DNA of 64,000 nucleotides from Verrucomicrobiota bacterium (GCA_014860005.1 JACZKP010000076.1:186001-250000); one strand, 5' to 3'; positions 8,700-17,938 are shown, numbered from the stretch's first letter. Numbers and translations are program-made. Notes: a model not told the origin generated them from the sequence alone.

Positions 8700-10859
8700 T
8701 TAATGCTGCGCCTCGATTATGCGCGCCAACTCCCGATGATTGACTTTGCCCGTGCCGAGCTTTGGGATTTCCCGCACGCAATGGATTTCGCGCGGCGCGC
8801 AGAGGTTGCCCAACCCCTTCGATCGGATGACCTCGCGGAGCGCGGCCAGTTGCAGCTGCGGCTCGTTGGTGACGGCGATGAGCGCCTCTCCTTTCGTCTC
8901 ATCGGGGCGCGGCAAAATCGCCACCTGACAGCGCAGCCCGAACTGCGGAAAAGCTCCGGCCAGGGCGTCCTCGACCGCCGTGAGGCTCACCATCTCGCCG
9001 CTCACTTTGGCGAATCGTTTCAATCGGCCAAGGAGGTGAAGGTAGCCCTCGGCGTCCACGCGGGCGATGTCGCCGGTGTCATACCAGCCGCCCAGCGCCT
9101 TGAACTTCGCATCGGCGTCGGGATTCAAATAGCCGCGCATCACGTTCGGCCCGCGCACGAACAGGCGGCCGCCTTCCTCCAGATTCTCCACCGCCTCCAG
9201 CCTGTATTCCATGCCCGGCAACAGCCGGCCGACCGAGCCGGGTCGCTGGCCCAGCGGCGTGTTGACGGACACCGACGGCGCACATTCGGTCGCGCCGTAG
9301 CCTTCCAGGATGCGCACGCCGAAGCGTTGCGACCACAGGGCGGCGGTGGCCTGCTGCAATTTTTCCGCGCCGGCGAACAGGTAGCGCAGACTGCGAAAAT
9401 CGTAGGGATTCGCCTTGCGGGCGTAACCGTTCAGGAAGGTGTTCGTGCTCAACAGCACGGTGCAGTCCCGGTCGTAGAACGCCGTCGGCACGATGCGGTA
9501 ATGCAGCGGGGTCAGGTAGAGAAAGACATACATCCCCCGCACCAGCGGCAGCAACGTGCCGACCGTCAGGCCGAAACTGTGAAAGATTGGCAGGCAGTTG
9601 AACAGCCGGTCGGTATCCGTCATGTCGCTCGCCGCGAGCATCTGCCGGATGTTGGCCAGCAGATTGGCGTGCGAGAGTTCGACGCCCTTGGGCAAACCTT
9701 CCGAACCGCTGGTGAACAGGACAATCGCCGTGCGCTCCGCTTCCGCCGCATCCCCTGCCCGCGCGTGCAAGTGCCGCAGGACGGAATTGGGATGGACGGT
9801 CACCCGCGCCAGCGCGGCCAGTTTCACGCCTCCGCTTACTGTCGCGCGCACGTCTTCCAGATACACCAGACTGACACCTGCCTCGACCAGCGGGTCAATT
9901 TTCAAGCCCGCCCGTTCGATGAACGCTCGCGAGGTGATGATTTGCTTCAGCCCCGCGAGTTGGACACACGCGAGCAACGCCGCCGGGCCGAGGGTGTAGT
10001 TCAGAATCGCCGGAACTTTGTTGATGCTCCAAAGGCTCAACAGCACGACGGGGGTGGCGTTCACGTTGGGCAGCAAGACGCCGACCCGTTCGCCGTCGGG
10101 CGACAAGAGCGTCCGCCAGCGCCGCGCCAGCACTTCCGCGCCCACCAGCAGGCGGCGATACGTCAGCGTCCGGCGCGTGGCGTCTTCCAAGACCAGCTTT
10201 CGCGGTTGTTGCCGGGCGGTTTGAACAATGGCAGCCAGGATGTGCTGCGGGCCGAAGGTCGTTTCCACCGCGAACTGCTGCGTGACCATTTTATCGCGCA
10301 ACCAGTCCGTCAGCCGCGCCCGCGCCAGGGCGGTGCTCATGTGCTCCAACGTCGGCGGCGTCAGGACTTCGCTGAAATGAGCCGTGATAGGCGGAAACCA
10401 TTTCTTGCGGCCCGGATTGGGCGACAACGGCAGCCGGCTCGCGCCCCGCAAATAGCAGGTGATGACGCGGGCCTGGGTTTTGTGGAGCAAAAATCCAGTG
10501 CCTTCGTAGAGCTTCATCAGCACGCCGGTGCGCGACAAGCGGCCCTCCGCAAAAAGAATCAGCCGCCCGCCTTGTTTCAGATACCCGGCCATTTGCTTCA
10601 CGGCATACGGCGAGGTCGTATCAATGGGAAAGGTGAGCCGATGGAGCATGATGAGCCGATGCAGCCAGGATTTTTGCGCGGTCACGCTCGACACCACGCA
10701 CTTCCAGCCGCCGTCCACGCTCGCCAGCAGGAACAGCCAATCGAACCACGAGACGTGGTTGGGCACGAGCAAGACCGGGCCGGGGGTGTTCAGCACGGCC
10801 CGGTTGCAAGCACGAAAGCCGAAGGCGAGCCGCAGCAGCCATCGCAAGATGCGTTTCAT
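8700..10859 (-). CDS. aas: Bifunctional acyltransferase / acyl-ACP synthetase, Aas-like
   Basis: A 719-residue two-domain protein. Residues 1 to about 200 are a PlsC-type acyltransferase with NHVSWFD (HX4D catalytic motif, His35/Asp40) and FAEGRLSRTG. The rest is an AMP-forming synthetase with the P-loop FTSGSEGLPKG, GYGATECAPS and YDTGDIARVD. This order and length match E. coli Aas, which re-acylates 2-acyl-glycerophosphoethanolamine with an acyl-ACP intermediate at the inner membrane. The ATG overlaps the stop of the upstream small membrane protein (ATGA). A 138-bp gap separates it from ldhA. Confidence 0.88.
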   Translation of the reverse strand: MKRILRWLLRLAFGFRACNRAVLNTPGPVLLVPNHVSWFDWLFLLASVDGGWKCVVSSVTAQKSWLHRLIMLHRLTFPIDTTSPYAVKQMAGYLKQGGRLILFAEGRLSRTGVLMKLYEGTGFLLHKTQARVITCYLRGASRLPLSPNPGRKKWFPPITAHFSEVLTPPTLEHMSTALARARLTDWLRDKMVTQQFAVETTFGPQHILAAIVQTARQQPRKLVLEDATRRTLTYRRLLVGAEVLARRWRTLLSPDGERVGVLLPNVNATPVVLLSLWSINKVPAILNYTLGPAALLACVQLAGLKQIITSRAFIERAGLKIDPLVEAGVSLVYLEDVRATVSGGVKLAALARVTVHPNSVLRHLHARAGDAAEAERTAIVLFTSGSEGLPKGVELSHANLLANIRQMLAASDMTDTDRLFNCLPIFHSFGLTVGTLLPLVRGMYVFLYLTPLHYRIVPTAFYDRDCTVLLSTNTFLNGYARKANPYDFRSLRYLFAGAEKLQQATAALWSQRFGVRILEGYGATECAPSVSVNTPLGQRPGSVGRLLPGMEYRLEAVENLEEGGRLFVRGPNVMRGYLNPDADAKFKALGGWYDTGDIARVDAEGYLHLLGRLKRFAKVSGEMVSLTAVEDALAGAFPQFGLRCQVAILPRPDETKGEALIAVTNEPQLQLAALREVIRSKGLGNLCAPREIHCVREIPKLGTGKVNHRELARIIEAQH

Positions 10860-11242
10860 CGGTGTCCGGGCCTCCGATGGTTTTGGAGGTTGATTGAAGA
10901 CTCATTCCCCTTGCCCTTGGAACGAGTATGCCGATGTTGCCGATCCGCGCGCGCGTCCAGCCACGCGTGGACCAACCCGATGACGATTGCGGCAATGCCG
11001 AGCGAAGCCGCGGCTCGCCACAGCTCTTCATACTCGCGGATGATTGCGCCCACGAACAGACTGGCGGCCAGGAGGAGCAAGCCGTAGAACACGCAGCGGT
11101 TGGTCGCCGCCCGACACGAAAAATCTCCCGCCCACCGCCGGAACGCCGCCAGCCGTGGCGAGCGCCTTGCGCGAACTGGACCGGCGCAGACTCGGCTCTG
11201 GACCGGCCTGGCATCTGTTCGATGATGAAAAGTTGCACGCAT
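10856..11242 (-). CDS. Small membrane protein of unknown function
   Basis: A 128-residue protein with an Arg-rich N-terminal half and two hydrophobic segments in the second half (FYGLLLLAASLFVGAII and SLGIAAIVIGLVHAWL), then a basic tail. A strong GGAGG lies just upstream of the ATG at 11242, which decides against the earlier ATG at 11269. It overlaps the Aas start by 4 bp and follows the receiver gene by 33 bp, so it probably belongs to that transcript. I do not recognise the family; reading-frame choice rests on the RBS and membrane segments. Confidence 0.6.
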   Translation of the reverse strand: MRATFHHRTDARPVQSRVCAGPVRARRSPRLAAFRRWAGDFSCRAATNRCVFYGLLLLAASLFVGAIIREYEELWRAAASLGIAAIVIGLVHAWLDARADRQHRHTRSKGKGNESSINLQNHRRPGHR

Positions 11243-11275
11243 GGTTTCGCCTCCTTTCCGGTGACGCATGGATTT

Positions 11276-11743
11276 CTAGGAAGAGTCGGGGTGGGTTGTT
11301 CCGCGCCTTGTGCCGGGGCGGCGCGGTGGCGGCACGTAGCGTGCATTGCTGCTCTGGCCGGCCAGCCGTTTGAGATGGGCCTCGGATGACTCCGCCAACA
11401 GCTCCTTCACCGTTTCCAGCAACCGGGGCACATTCAACGGTTTCTCGATCAACGCGCCGACCCCCGCTCCCGCCGCCAGTTCGCGTTGTTCGCCTCTCCC
11501 GGTGATGATGATGATCGGCACGAAGGGGTTGAGCGAGGTGAGCGCGCCGAAGACATCCCAGCCACTGTTGTCGGGCAGGTTGAGGTCCAACAAGAGGAGG
11601 TCCATTCGTTCCGCGTTGAATTGTTCGATGCCCTCCTGACCATTGGCGGCCAGCACGACCTCGTAGCCTTCCGCGCGCAACACCTTGGCCATCGATTGGC
11701 GGATTTGCGGGTCGTCATCCACAATGTGGATTTTCTTTTTCAT
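11276..11743 (-). CDS. Single-domain response regulator (receiver)
   Basis: A 155-residue protein with one CheY-like receiver: acidic pocket HIVDDDPQ, phospho-acceptor Asp in LLLLDLNLPD, Thr in IIITGR and Lys in LIEKPLN. After the receiver comes a tail of about 35 residues, Pro/Arg-rich and without a DNA-binding domain. The ATG at 11743 follows a run of Lys codons and begins the receiver; the frame upstream overlaps the neighbour. Second gene of a tandem receiver pair, 20 bp after the first; a similar pair occurs at 24780-25702. Confidence 0.85.
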   Translation of the reverse strand: MKKKIHIVDDDPQIRQSMAKVLRAEGYEVVLAANGQEGIEQFNAERMDLLLLDLNLPDNSGWDVFGALTSLNPFVPIIIITGRGEQRELAAGAGVGALIEKPLNVPRLLETVKELLAESSEAHLKRLAGQSSNARYVPPPRRPGTRRGTTHPDSS

Positions 11744-11763
11744 GCGTTTGGGAACGTTGACGG

Positions 11764-12258
11764 TCAGTCTTTTTTCCGCCCGGGACACGGATACGGAGTG
11801 GTGAAGCGTTTGTTCATTTCTTCGCGGAAAAGCTCATGGTCGCACGACACATGGCGAAAGCCCGACGTGCGGTTTTTCGCGCGCTCGGCGCGGCGCTCTA
11901 CTGATTCGTGGATCAATTCGCGGATGATTTGCAGCAGGCAGGGGACGTTGAGGGGTTTAGCCATCAAGGCATCCGCGCCCGCTTTCTCCGCCAGTTCGCG
12001 TTGTTGCCACCGGCCCGTGATGATAATGACGGGCAGGAGCGGATTCACTTCGGCCAGCCATTTCAAAGTGTCCCAGCCGTCTTTCACGGGCAGGCCGAGG
12101 TCCAGGAGCAGGAGGTCAATTTTCTCCGCGCCAAATTTCTCAATGGCTTCCTGGCCGTTTTCCGCGCAGACGACTTCGTAATCCTCCGCGTGCAGGACTT
12201 TGTTCAGGGCCTCGCGGATCGAACTCTCGTCGTCCACCACTAGAATTGTCTTGGTCAT
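11764..12258 (-). CDS. Single-domain response regulator (receiver), first of a pair
   Basis: A 164-residue receiver protein: ILVVDDESS, phospho-acceptor Asp in LLLLDLGLP, Thr in IIITGR and Lys in LMAKPLN. The C-terminal tail of about 40 residues is charged and has no output domain, so it probably acts by protein contacts or as a phosphate sink. It is close to the receiver at 25196-25702. A 270-bp leader upstream holds a short ORF and the sigma-54-like element at 12531-12650. Confidence 0.87.
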   Translation of the reverse strand: MTKTILVVDDESSIREALNKVLHAEDYEVVCAENGQEAIEKFGAEKIDLLLLDLGLPVKDGWDTLKWLAEVNPLLPVIIITGRWQQRELAEKAGADALMAKPLNVPCLLQIIRELIHESVERRAERAKNRTSGFRHVSCDHELFREEMNKRFTTPYPCPGRKKD

Positions 12259-12313
12259 AGGTTTTCATCTCCCGGCAGCCCAGTGCCTTGTCGAACGCGC
12301 GTTCGATCTGGTT

Positions 12314-12472
12314 TCAGGATTCGGCAACCCCGAGCCGGCTGACCCGGTCCTCCCGTCTGCTCTCGCCACCCGGCGGTTGAAGGTTGCGTCTTCCCGATCT
12401 GTGGTTGCCCCTCGGGCTGATCGCGCCGCGAGACAGGGCACTGGCTAAATTCACTGGCTTTTTCATTTTCAT
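12314..12472 (-). CDS. Possible short ORF downstream of promoter element A
   Basis: A 52-codon ORF starting ATG-AAA (MKMKKPVNLASALSRG), 63 nt after the GC of the sigma-54-like motif, in the leader of the receiver pair. Its first residues resemble the short ORF after element B (MKQPIILKSFSALS). The rest is basic and low in hydrophobic residues. No clear ribosome-binding site. It could be a small protein or simply transcribed leader; support comes only from the repeated arrangement. I see nothing else coding between 12259 and 12530. Confidence 0.35.
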   Translation of the reverse strand: MKMKKPVNLASALSRGAISPRGNHRSGRRNLQPPGGESRREDRVSRLGVAES

Positions 12473-12530
12473 CGCGTTGGCATCCGGTTTGCCATACCGT
12501 TGGCCAATGATGTATCGGTTCACGATTCTC

Positions 12531-12650
12531 TTTAGCCGGTGTTGTGCCAGCGGCGCTGGCCGCTGCGCGGGCTATAAGAAGCAAGCGGTTATGAGAGCGG
12601 TGTGTGAAACGGTGCGCCGCGACGGTGGCGGGTGGGAATCCACCGCTGGT
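12531..12650 (-). promoter_or_regulatory. Sigma-54-like promoter with upstream dyad, element A
   Basis: On the minus strand TGGCAC-N7-GCTAAA occupies 12549-12531, with GG and GC ten bases apart as in -24/-12 promoters. Upstream, ACCAG-CG-GTGGA (12650-12639) followed by TTCCCACC aligns with the dyad block of element B; its inner end is 91 bp from the GG. It points at the receiver pair ending at 11276. The block extends to about 12660, into the region just before the divergent histidine kinase. Confidence 0.7.
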
Positions 12651-12667
12651 CAGTGGCTGGTCACTTT

Positions 12668-14029
12668 ATGAATGTCCGCCGACGATCCTACGGTTATGTG
12701 CTCGCCACGCTCGCGCTCGTGCTGGTCGTGGGCTGGGCGGGCCGCATCACCTGGCAGGAACTGCGGCAATTGCACCGGGGCTTCGCCTCCGTGCAGGCGG
12801 ATGCCTTTCACCTCTCCGAACATATCGAGGCGTCGGTTCTCGGCTTGAATGAACTGATGCTCCGCTTCGATCTGCGCCGTGACGCGCAAGATCGGGCCGC
12901 CTTTGAAAAGGAAAGCCAGGAGTTGCGCCAGTGGATTCGCGCGCACCAACCGACCGTCCTCACGCCGCGGGAAGCCGAGTTGCTGGGACAGATCGCGCCG
13001 GCGTTTGAAGTCTTCGTGTCGCGGGGCACGCTGCTGATGGACGAACGGGCGCAAGCCGGGACTGCCACATCGCCCGCACCGGTCCTGGAACGGGTGGAGA
13101 ACAAAGCCGCGCCCATCCTGGATCTATGCGAGAAATTGAAAGCAGCCGAGCGCGCCGCGCAAACGCAGTTCATGAAGGATTCCCACCGCGCGCTGGGCTG
13201 GTTGCAGCAACAGTTCATCGTGCAACTGGGGCTGCTGGTTCTGTTGTTGGGGACGGCAGCGGTGGCGATCTATCGCGGTGTGATTGGCCCGTTGCATGTC
13301 GAACTGGGCGAAAGCCGCGCCCGCGCCGCGCGGCACGAAAAGCTCGCCGCTCTCGGCACGCTCGCCGCCGGCGTGGCCCACGAAATCCGCAATCCGCTCA
13401 CGGCCATCAACGTCCGGCTGCACAGCCTGAAAAAGAACCTGGCCGAGAATTCGTCGGAACAGGAAGACGCCCAGGTGATCGGCCACGAAATCCAGCGCCT
13501 CGAACGCATCGTCCAGGGATTCCTCCAATTTGCCCGGCCCGGCGAGCCCCGGCTCATGACCGTTTCCGCCGACAGCCTGCTCGCCCGGATGCGATCCCTG
13601 TTCGGCCCGCAGTTGGAAAAGAACGCCATCGAGTTGAAGGTCGAATCCGTGCCGGATGTCTGGGTGCGGGTTGACCCGCATCAAATCGAACAGGTGTTGA
13701 TCAACCTGATTCAGAACGCGGCCGAGAGCCTGGAGGCTGGGGGCACGATCACCTTGCGCGCCCGCCCCGGCACAGGACGCCGACCGGGGGTGATCCTGGA
13801 GGTCAGCGACACCGGCACGGGCATCCCGCCGGAAGTCCAGAAACGAATGTTCGACCCGTTCTTCACCACCAAGGAGGAGGGCACGGGCCTGGGCCTGGCC
13901 ATTGCATCGCGCATCATCGAGAAGCATGGCGGCGCGCTGACGTGCCGTTCGGAGGTGGAGCGCGGCACAACCTTCACCATCCTGCTGCCCCACACGAAAT
14001 CAGAAACCAGTGATGAACCCGCACCCTAG
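12668..14029 (+). CDS. Sensor histidine kinase, NtrB-like
   Basis: A 453-residue membrane kinase. It has a first membrane segment near residues 7-27, a mainly helical extracytoplasmic region, and a second segment near 183-205. The kinase core follows: H-box AHEIRNPL (His238), N-box NLIQNAAES, G1 DTGTGIP, FFTTK and G2 GTGLGLAI. The ATG at 12668 is preferred because the 12 codons before it add an unnatural extension. Its stop overlaps the downstream sigma-54 activator gene by 17 bp, so the two form a cognate pair. The ligand is unknown. Confidence 0.88.
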   Translation: MNVRRRSYGYVLATLALVLVVGWAGRITWQELRQLHRGFASVQADAFHLSEHIEASVLGLNELMLRFDLRRDAQDRAAFEKESQELRQWIRAHQPTVLTPREAELLGQIAPAFEVFVSRGTLLMDERAQAGTATSPAPVLERVENKAAPILDLCEKLKAAERAAQTQFMKDSHRALGWLQQQFIVQLGLLVLLLGTAAVAIYRGVIGPLHVELGESRARAARHEKLAALGTLAAGVAHEIRNPLTAINVRLHSLKKNLAENSSEQEDAQVIGHEIQRLERIVQGFLQFARPGEPRLMTVSADSLLARMRSLFGPQLEKNAIELKVESVPDVWVRVDPHQIEQVLINLIQNAAESLEAGGTITLRARPGTGRRPGVILEVSDTGTGIPPEVQKRMFDPFFTTKEEGTGLGLAIASRIIEKHGGALTCRSEVERGTTFTILLPHTKSETSDEPAP

Positions 14030-15452
14030 AATCCTGTTGATCGAAGACGACCCCGGCATTGTGACCGGGTTGAAAAAAGAGTTGCAGTCCGAAGGCTATC
14101 AAGTGGACGTGGCCACGCGCGGCGATGATGGCCTGGCCCGTGCCAAGACTGAACCCTGCGACGTGGTGCTCACGGACTTGAAGATGCCGGGACTGTCCGG
14201 ACTCGAATTGATCGAGCAGCTCCACACCGCCAAACCGAAGCTGCCCATAATCATGATGACCGCGTTTGGCACGACGGAAACCGCCATCGAAGCCACCAAA
14301 CTCGGCGCTTACGACTATCTCCTCAAGCCGTTCGACATGGGCGAACTGCTCGATCTGGTCGCCAAGGCCGTGGCCAGCAGCCGGCGCATGTCCGAGCCGC
14401 TGGAAATGGGCGAAGCCCGCACGGCGCAGTCCGCCATCATCGGCAACAGCCGCGCCATGCAGGCCATCTACAAGGAAATCGGGCGCGTGGCGGCGACAGC
14501 CGTCACCGTGTTGATCCGCGGCGAGACCGGCACGGGCAAGGAACTGGTCGCGCGGGCGATTTACCAGCACAGCAACCGCGCCGCGCAACCGTTCGTCGCG
14601 GTCAATTGCGCGGCCATTCCGGAGACGCTGCTGGAAAGTGAACTGTTCGGCCACGAACGCGGCGCTTACACCGGGGCGCACACCCGCCGCGTGGGCCGCT
14701 TCGAGCAGGCCCATCGCGGCACAATCTTTCTCGACGAAATCGGCGACCTGAGCCTGAGCACCCAGGTCAAACTCCTGCGCGTGCTCCAGGAGAAATACAT
14801 CCAGCGCGTTGGCGGCAATGAAAGGATTCCGGTGGACGTGCGGGTGCTGACCGCCACGCATCGCGACCTGGAAAGCGCCATCCGGGAGAAACAATTCCGC
14901 GAGGATTTGTTTTACCGTTTGAGCGGCGTGACCATCACGCTGCCGCCGTTGCGACAGCGCCCGGAAGACGTGCCCGACCTGATCAAGTATTTCCTGCGCC
15001 GCTCCGCCACGGAACTGGGCAATGACTCGCCGGCCATCCAGCCGGAAGCCATCGCTTTCCTTCAAACCCAGCCGTGGCCCGGCAACGTGCGCGAACTGGA
15101 AAACGTCGTGCGCCAGTCGCTGCTCCTGGCCCGCGGCTACTCCGTCAGTCTCGAACACGTTCAACAAGCCTCCGCCCGCAGCCGCAAACCCGTCGGAACG
15201 GACCAAACCATCGCCGAATACTTCGCGGACTTGTTAGGCCGCGCGCAGCGCGGGGAAATCGAAAACACCCACGCCCGGATGGTGGAAGACATGGAGCGCG
15301 AACTTTACACCCGCGCCATCCAAGTGTCCCAAGGCAACCAGGCCAAAGCCGCCCGCTGGCTGGGCGTGACCCGCACCACCATGCGGGAGAAACTGGCCCG
15401 CTTCGGCTGGCGTGCCGCCGGCGAGACACCGGAACAACCCGCCAACCCCTGA
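14013..15452 (+). CDS. Sigma-54-dependent response regulator, NtrC family
   Basis: A 479-residue three-domain activator. The receiver (residues about 6-120) has Asp55 in LTDLKMPG and Lys in LLKPFD. The AAA+ domain has Walker A GETGTGKE (near residue 170), sigma-54-contact loop GAYTGA (217-222, Tyr for the usual Phe), Walker B GTIFLDEIGDL and R-finger region FREDLFYRL. A Fis-type HTH is at the C-terminus (NQAKAARWLGVTRTTMREKL). The GTG at 14010 directly before the ATG is an alternative start. It is the only sigma-54 activator in the window, so it is the obvious candidate to act at elements A-E; this is inference. Confidence 0.92.
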   Translation: MNPHPRILLIEDDPGIVTGLKKELQSEGYQVDVATRGDDGLARAKTEPCDVVLTDLKMPGLSGLELIEQLHTAKPKLPIIMMTAFGTTETAIEATKLGAYDYLLKPFDMGELLDLVAKAVASSRRMSEPLEMGEARTAQSAIIGNSRAMQAIYKEIGRVAATAVTVLIRGETGTGKELVARAIYQHSNRAAQPFVAVNCAAIPETLLESELFGHERGAYTGAHTRRVGRFEQAHRGTIFLDEIGDLSLSTQVKLLRVLQEKYIQRVGGNERIPVDVRVLTATHRDLESAIREKQFREDLFYRLSGVTITLPPLRQRPEDVPDLIKYFLRRSATELGNDSPAIQPEAIAFLQTQPWPGNVRELENVVRQSLLLARGYSVSLEHVQQASARSRKPVGTDQTIAEYFADLLGRAQRGEIENTHARMVEDMERELYTRAIQVSQGNQAKAARWLGVTRTTMREKLARFGWRAAGETPEQPANP

Positions 15453-15461
15453 GATCCGCCT

Positions 15462-15944
15462 ATGACCTGGCTGCAATGGGCGGAAGCCCTGAGCTACATC
15501 GTGACGGTGTTTGGCCTGCCACTGGCCATTCTTGTGTTTATGTATGAGCAGCGACGCGAGCGGCAGGGCGAAGAGGAGGAGATTTATCAGCGACTCTCCG
15601 ACGAATACACCGGCTTTCTCAAACTCGTGCTCAACAACCCGGACCTGCAATTGCTGCGCAAGGGCGCGCCGGAGCAGCCGCTGACCGACGAACAGAACGA
15701 GCGCAAGCTCGCCATCTTCAACATCCTCGTCTCCCTGTTCGAGCGCGCCTACCTGCTGGTGTTCGAGGAAAAGATGGACCGGCAGACCCAGCGCCTGTGG
15801 CTCTCCTGGGAGGACTACATGCGCGAGTGGTGTCGCCGGAAAGATTTCCGCGACGCCCTGCCGGAATTGCTCGGAGGCGAGGACGAGGATTTCCGCGCGC
15901 ACATCCAGAAAATCGCCGACGCCGAGGCGGCTGAAGGCAAGTGA
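15462..15944 (+). CDS. Small membrane-anchored protein of unknown function
   Basis: A 160-residue protein with one N-terminal membrane segment (ALSYIVTVFGLPLAILVFMYE), then a highly charged helical cytosolic part with several Glu-rich stretches and ...LWLSWEDYMREWCRRKDF. No family recognised with certainty. It starts 9 bp after the NtrC-family gene, so it is probably part of that operon and might modulate the two-component system. Confidence 0.65.
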   Translation: MTWLQWAEALSYIVTVFGLPLAILVFMYEQRRERQGEEEEIYQRLSDEYTGFLKLVLNNPDLQLLRKGAPEQPLTDEQNERKLAIFNILVSLFERAYLLVFEEKMDRQTQRLWLSWEDYMREWCRRKDFRDALPELLGGEDEDFRAHIQKIADAEAAEGK

Positions 15945-15997
15945 GAGCCGCTACATTCGGGCTGCGCCTCTGAGTTCCTGCAACTGGCCAGCCACCG

Positions 15998-16117
15998 GCC
16001 ACAGGTGGCTTCCGGCGCATCACCGCAGGTCGCCTTCCAACCGCAGGCAAGGCACGCAAACCGTTGCCGCCCTGCCGACGGTTGATTCTCGCTCGCGGTG
16101 GCACGAGGCCAGCTAAA
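15998..16117 (+). promoter_or_regulatory. Sigma-54-like promoter with upstream dyad, element E
   Basis: TGGCACG-N6-GCTAAA lies at 16099-16117; the -24 half is the exact sigma-54 consensus and GG/GC spacing is right. The dyad GCCAC-AG-GTGGC is at 15998-16009, 91 bp from its end to the GG, and is followed by TTCC...TCACCGC as in element B. Similarity to element B continues through the spacer (AAGGCACGCAA against AAGGCGCGTAA) and past the promoter (GAATCCGCGCC in both). The antiporter ATG is 67 bp after GCTAAA, with a six-codon reading frame (MGKPNR) between. Confidence 0.72.
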
Positions 16118-16183
16118 CCGCACCAGTTGAATCCGCGCCTCACTGTTGGGCGCACGCATGGGAAAACCGAACCGCTGAACAAC

Positions 16184-17131
16184 ATGATAGAAATGATCCT
16201 CTGGATAGCCGCCGCGCTCGTGCTCTTGTTCTTCGGGGCGGAGTGGCTCGTGCGCGGCAGCTCGGCGCTGGCGTTGCGCCTGGGCATCACGCCGCTCGTC
16301 ATCGGGCTGACGGTGGTGGCGTATGGGACGAGCATGCCGGAAATGGTCGTCAGCACCGTGGCGGCGCTGAAAGGCCAGGGCGACATTGCGGTGGGCAACG
16401 TGGTCGGCTCAAACATTTTCAACGTCTGCGTCATCCTCGGCCTGTCCGCGCTCGCGTTGCCGCTCCAGGTCAAACTGCAACTCATCCGCCTGGATGCTCC
16501 CCTTATGCTGGGCGCGTCGTTGGTATTCGTCGTGATGTTCCGGGATTTTCACATCTCCCGGCCTGAAGCCGGGTTGTTGCTGGCCGGCATCGTCGCCTAC
16601 ACCGTGGGCAGCGTCGTGCTGGCGCGCAAGGAGGTCAGCGCCGAAGTCCGGGAGGAGTTCGCCGAGGCCGTCCCGCGCCCGAAAGGCAAACCGTGGCGCG
16701 ACCTGCTGCTCATCCTCGGCGGTCTGGCGGTGCTGGTGATCGGTTCGCGGCTGCTCGTGACCAACGCGGTCGAACTGGCCCGGCTGCTCGGCATCGGCGA
16801 AGCCGTCATCGGCCTGACCATTGTGGCCGCTGGCACAAGCATGCCGGAGCTGGCCACGTCCGTCGTCGCGGCGTTTCGGAAACAGGCGGACATCGCCATC
16901 GGCAACATCGTTGGCTCGAATCTCTACAACCTTCTGGCGATCGTCGGTGTCTCGGGATTGCTCGCGCCGCTGGATGCGCCCGGCATCCGGATGCTCGACC
17001 TTTATGTGATGCTGGGAACGTCCGTCGCGCTGCTGCCGCTGATGTGGTCCGGCTTCGTGCTGAAACGCTGGGAGGGCGCGCTCCTGTTGGCGGCTTACGG
17101 TGGTTACCTCTATGTGCTCTGGCCAAAGTAA
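16184..17131 (+). CDS. Calcium/sodium antiporter, CaCA family (YrbG-like)
   Basis: A 315-residue membrane protein with about ten membrane segments and the two inverted alpha-repeats of the Ca2+/cation antiporter superfamily: [15 protein letters not shown] with [11 protein letters not shown], and [15 protein letters not shown] with [11 protein letters not shown]. It should exchange Ca2+ for Na+ or H+ across the inner membrane. I start at the ATG at 16184; the open frame to 16064 covers the promoter element. Its 3' end overlaps the MrpE-like gene, placing it at the head of the Mrp operon. Confidence 0.9.
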   Translation: MIEMILWIAAALVLLFFGAEWLVRGSSALALRLGITPLVIGLTVVAYGTSMPEMVVSTVAALKGQGDIAVGNVVGSNIFNVCVILGLSALALPLQVKLQLIRLDAPLMLGASLVFVVMFRDFHISRPEAGLLLAGIVAYTVGSVVLARKEVSAEVREEFAEAVPRPKGKPWRDLLLILGGLAVLVIGSRLLVTNAVELARLLGIGEAVIGLTIVAAGTSMPELATSVVAAFRKQADIAIGNIVGSNLYNLLAIVGVSGLLAPLDAPGIRMLDLYVMLGTSVALLPLMWSGFVLKRWEGALLLAAYGGYLYVLWPK

Positions 17132-17660
17132 ATTCGGCCGCGCTTCGCAGGCGGCGACGCCCGTCCGTTTCGCAGGCGTCGCCGGGCGCGTGGCGTTCTT
17201 CGCCGCGCTCTGGTGGCTGCTCACCGGGGGCGACGCGCCTTCGTGGATTGTGGGCGGGCCGGTCGTGCTGGCGGCGGCGGCGTTGAGCGCGCGGCTGCGG
17301 CCGGAGCGGGCGTGGCGGTGGCGGCTCGCGGGCGTGTTGCCGATGGCGTGGTTTTTCCTGCGCGAATCCGTGCGCGGCGGCTTCGACGTGGCGCGGCGCG
17401 CGTTGCGGCCCAGCCTGCCGTTGAATCCCGGCATGCTCCGCTTCAACACGCGATTGCCGGACGGTTCGGGGCGGCTGTTTTTTACCGCGCTCATCAGCCT
17501 TCTGCCGGGCACGCTCGTGGTCGCCAGCGAGGGAGCGGTGTTGGAGATTCATGCGCTCGACGCCGGCCCGGGCGCGGAAAGTGAACTGCGCGCGCTGGAG
17601 GAACGAGTGGCCGGGCTGTTCGGCGTCGAACTGAACGCCTCCGGGGAGGCGACTTCGTGA
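17112..17660 (+). CDS. mrpE: Mrp/Mnh antiporter subunit E
   Basis: A 182-residue membrane protein with N-terminal hydrophobic helices and a C-terminal soluble domain containing [17 protein letters not shown] and VLEIHALD, the MrpE/MnhE (PF01899) signature. It is a small subunit of multi-subunit Na+/H+ antiporters. The ATG at 17112 lies inside the end of the antiporter gene (20-bp overlap); a GTG at 17100 is possible. It ends with a 4-bp overlap with mrpF. Confidence 0.85.
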   Translation: MCSGQSKFGRASQAATPVRFAGVAGRVAFFAALWWLLTGGDAPSWIVGGPVVLAAAALSARLRPERAWRWRLAGVLPMAWFFLRESVRGGFDVARRALRPSLPLNPGMLRFNTRLPDGSGRLFFTALISLLPGTLVVASEGAVLEIHALDAGPGAESELRALEERVAGLFGVELNASGEATS

Positions 17661-17938
17661 GCGAATTCTGGTGGGCCATTGCGCTCGTGCTGCTCCTGAC
17701 CATCGTGGCCGGCGTGGTCTATGTCACGACGCGGCGCGGCGGCGTGGATGCGATGCTTGCGGCGCTGCTGTTCGGCACGACGGGCGTCGCCTTGGTCCTG
17801 GTGCTGGGCCGGGCGCTGGACCTGGGGCGGGCGGTGGACATCGCGCTGGCGCTCGCCCTGCTCGCGGCGGTGCTGGGCGTGACCTTCGTGCTGCGCGGCT
17901 GGCCGGAAGACGACACGGACGAGAACCCCGAACCATGA
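17657..17938 (+). CDS. mrpF: Mrp/Mnh antiporter subunit F
   Basis: A 93-residue protein with three membrane helices and the R-GGVDAMLAA context of MrpF/MnhF proteins. The GTG start at 17657 overlaps the stop of mrpE (GTGA), and its own stop overlaps the ATG of mrpG. Short acidic C-terminal tail. Role: small subunit of the Mrp complex. Confidence 0.82.
   Translation: MSEFWWAIALVLLLTIVAGVVYVTTRRGGVDAMLAALLFGTTGVALVLVLGRALDLGRAVDIALALALLAAVLGVTFVLRGWPEDDTDENPEP

Noticed and set aside
7653..11087. A 1,144-codon plus-strand open frame
   Set aside because: It runs antisense to ldhA and the Aas-like gene, both with clear catalytic motifs; the Gln/Arg/His-rich translation is a GC-rich shadow.
12314..12523. 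Longer version of the short ORF after element A, starting at 12523
   Set aside because: That ATG would be only 12 nt past the GC of the -12 box, where transcription itself starts.
16064..16183. N-terminal extension of the calcium/sodium antiporter
   Set aside because: It lies over promoter element E and adds a non-hydrophobic, unnatural sequence before the first membrane helix.
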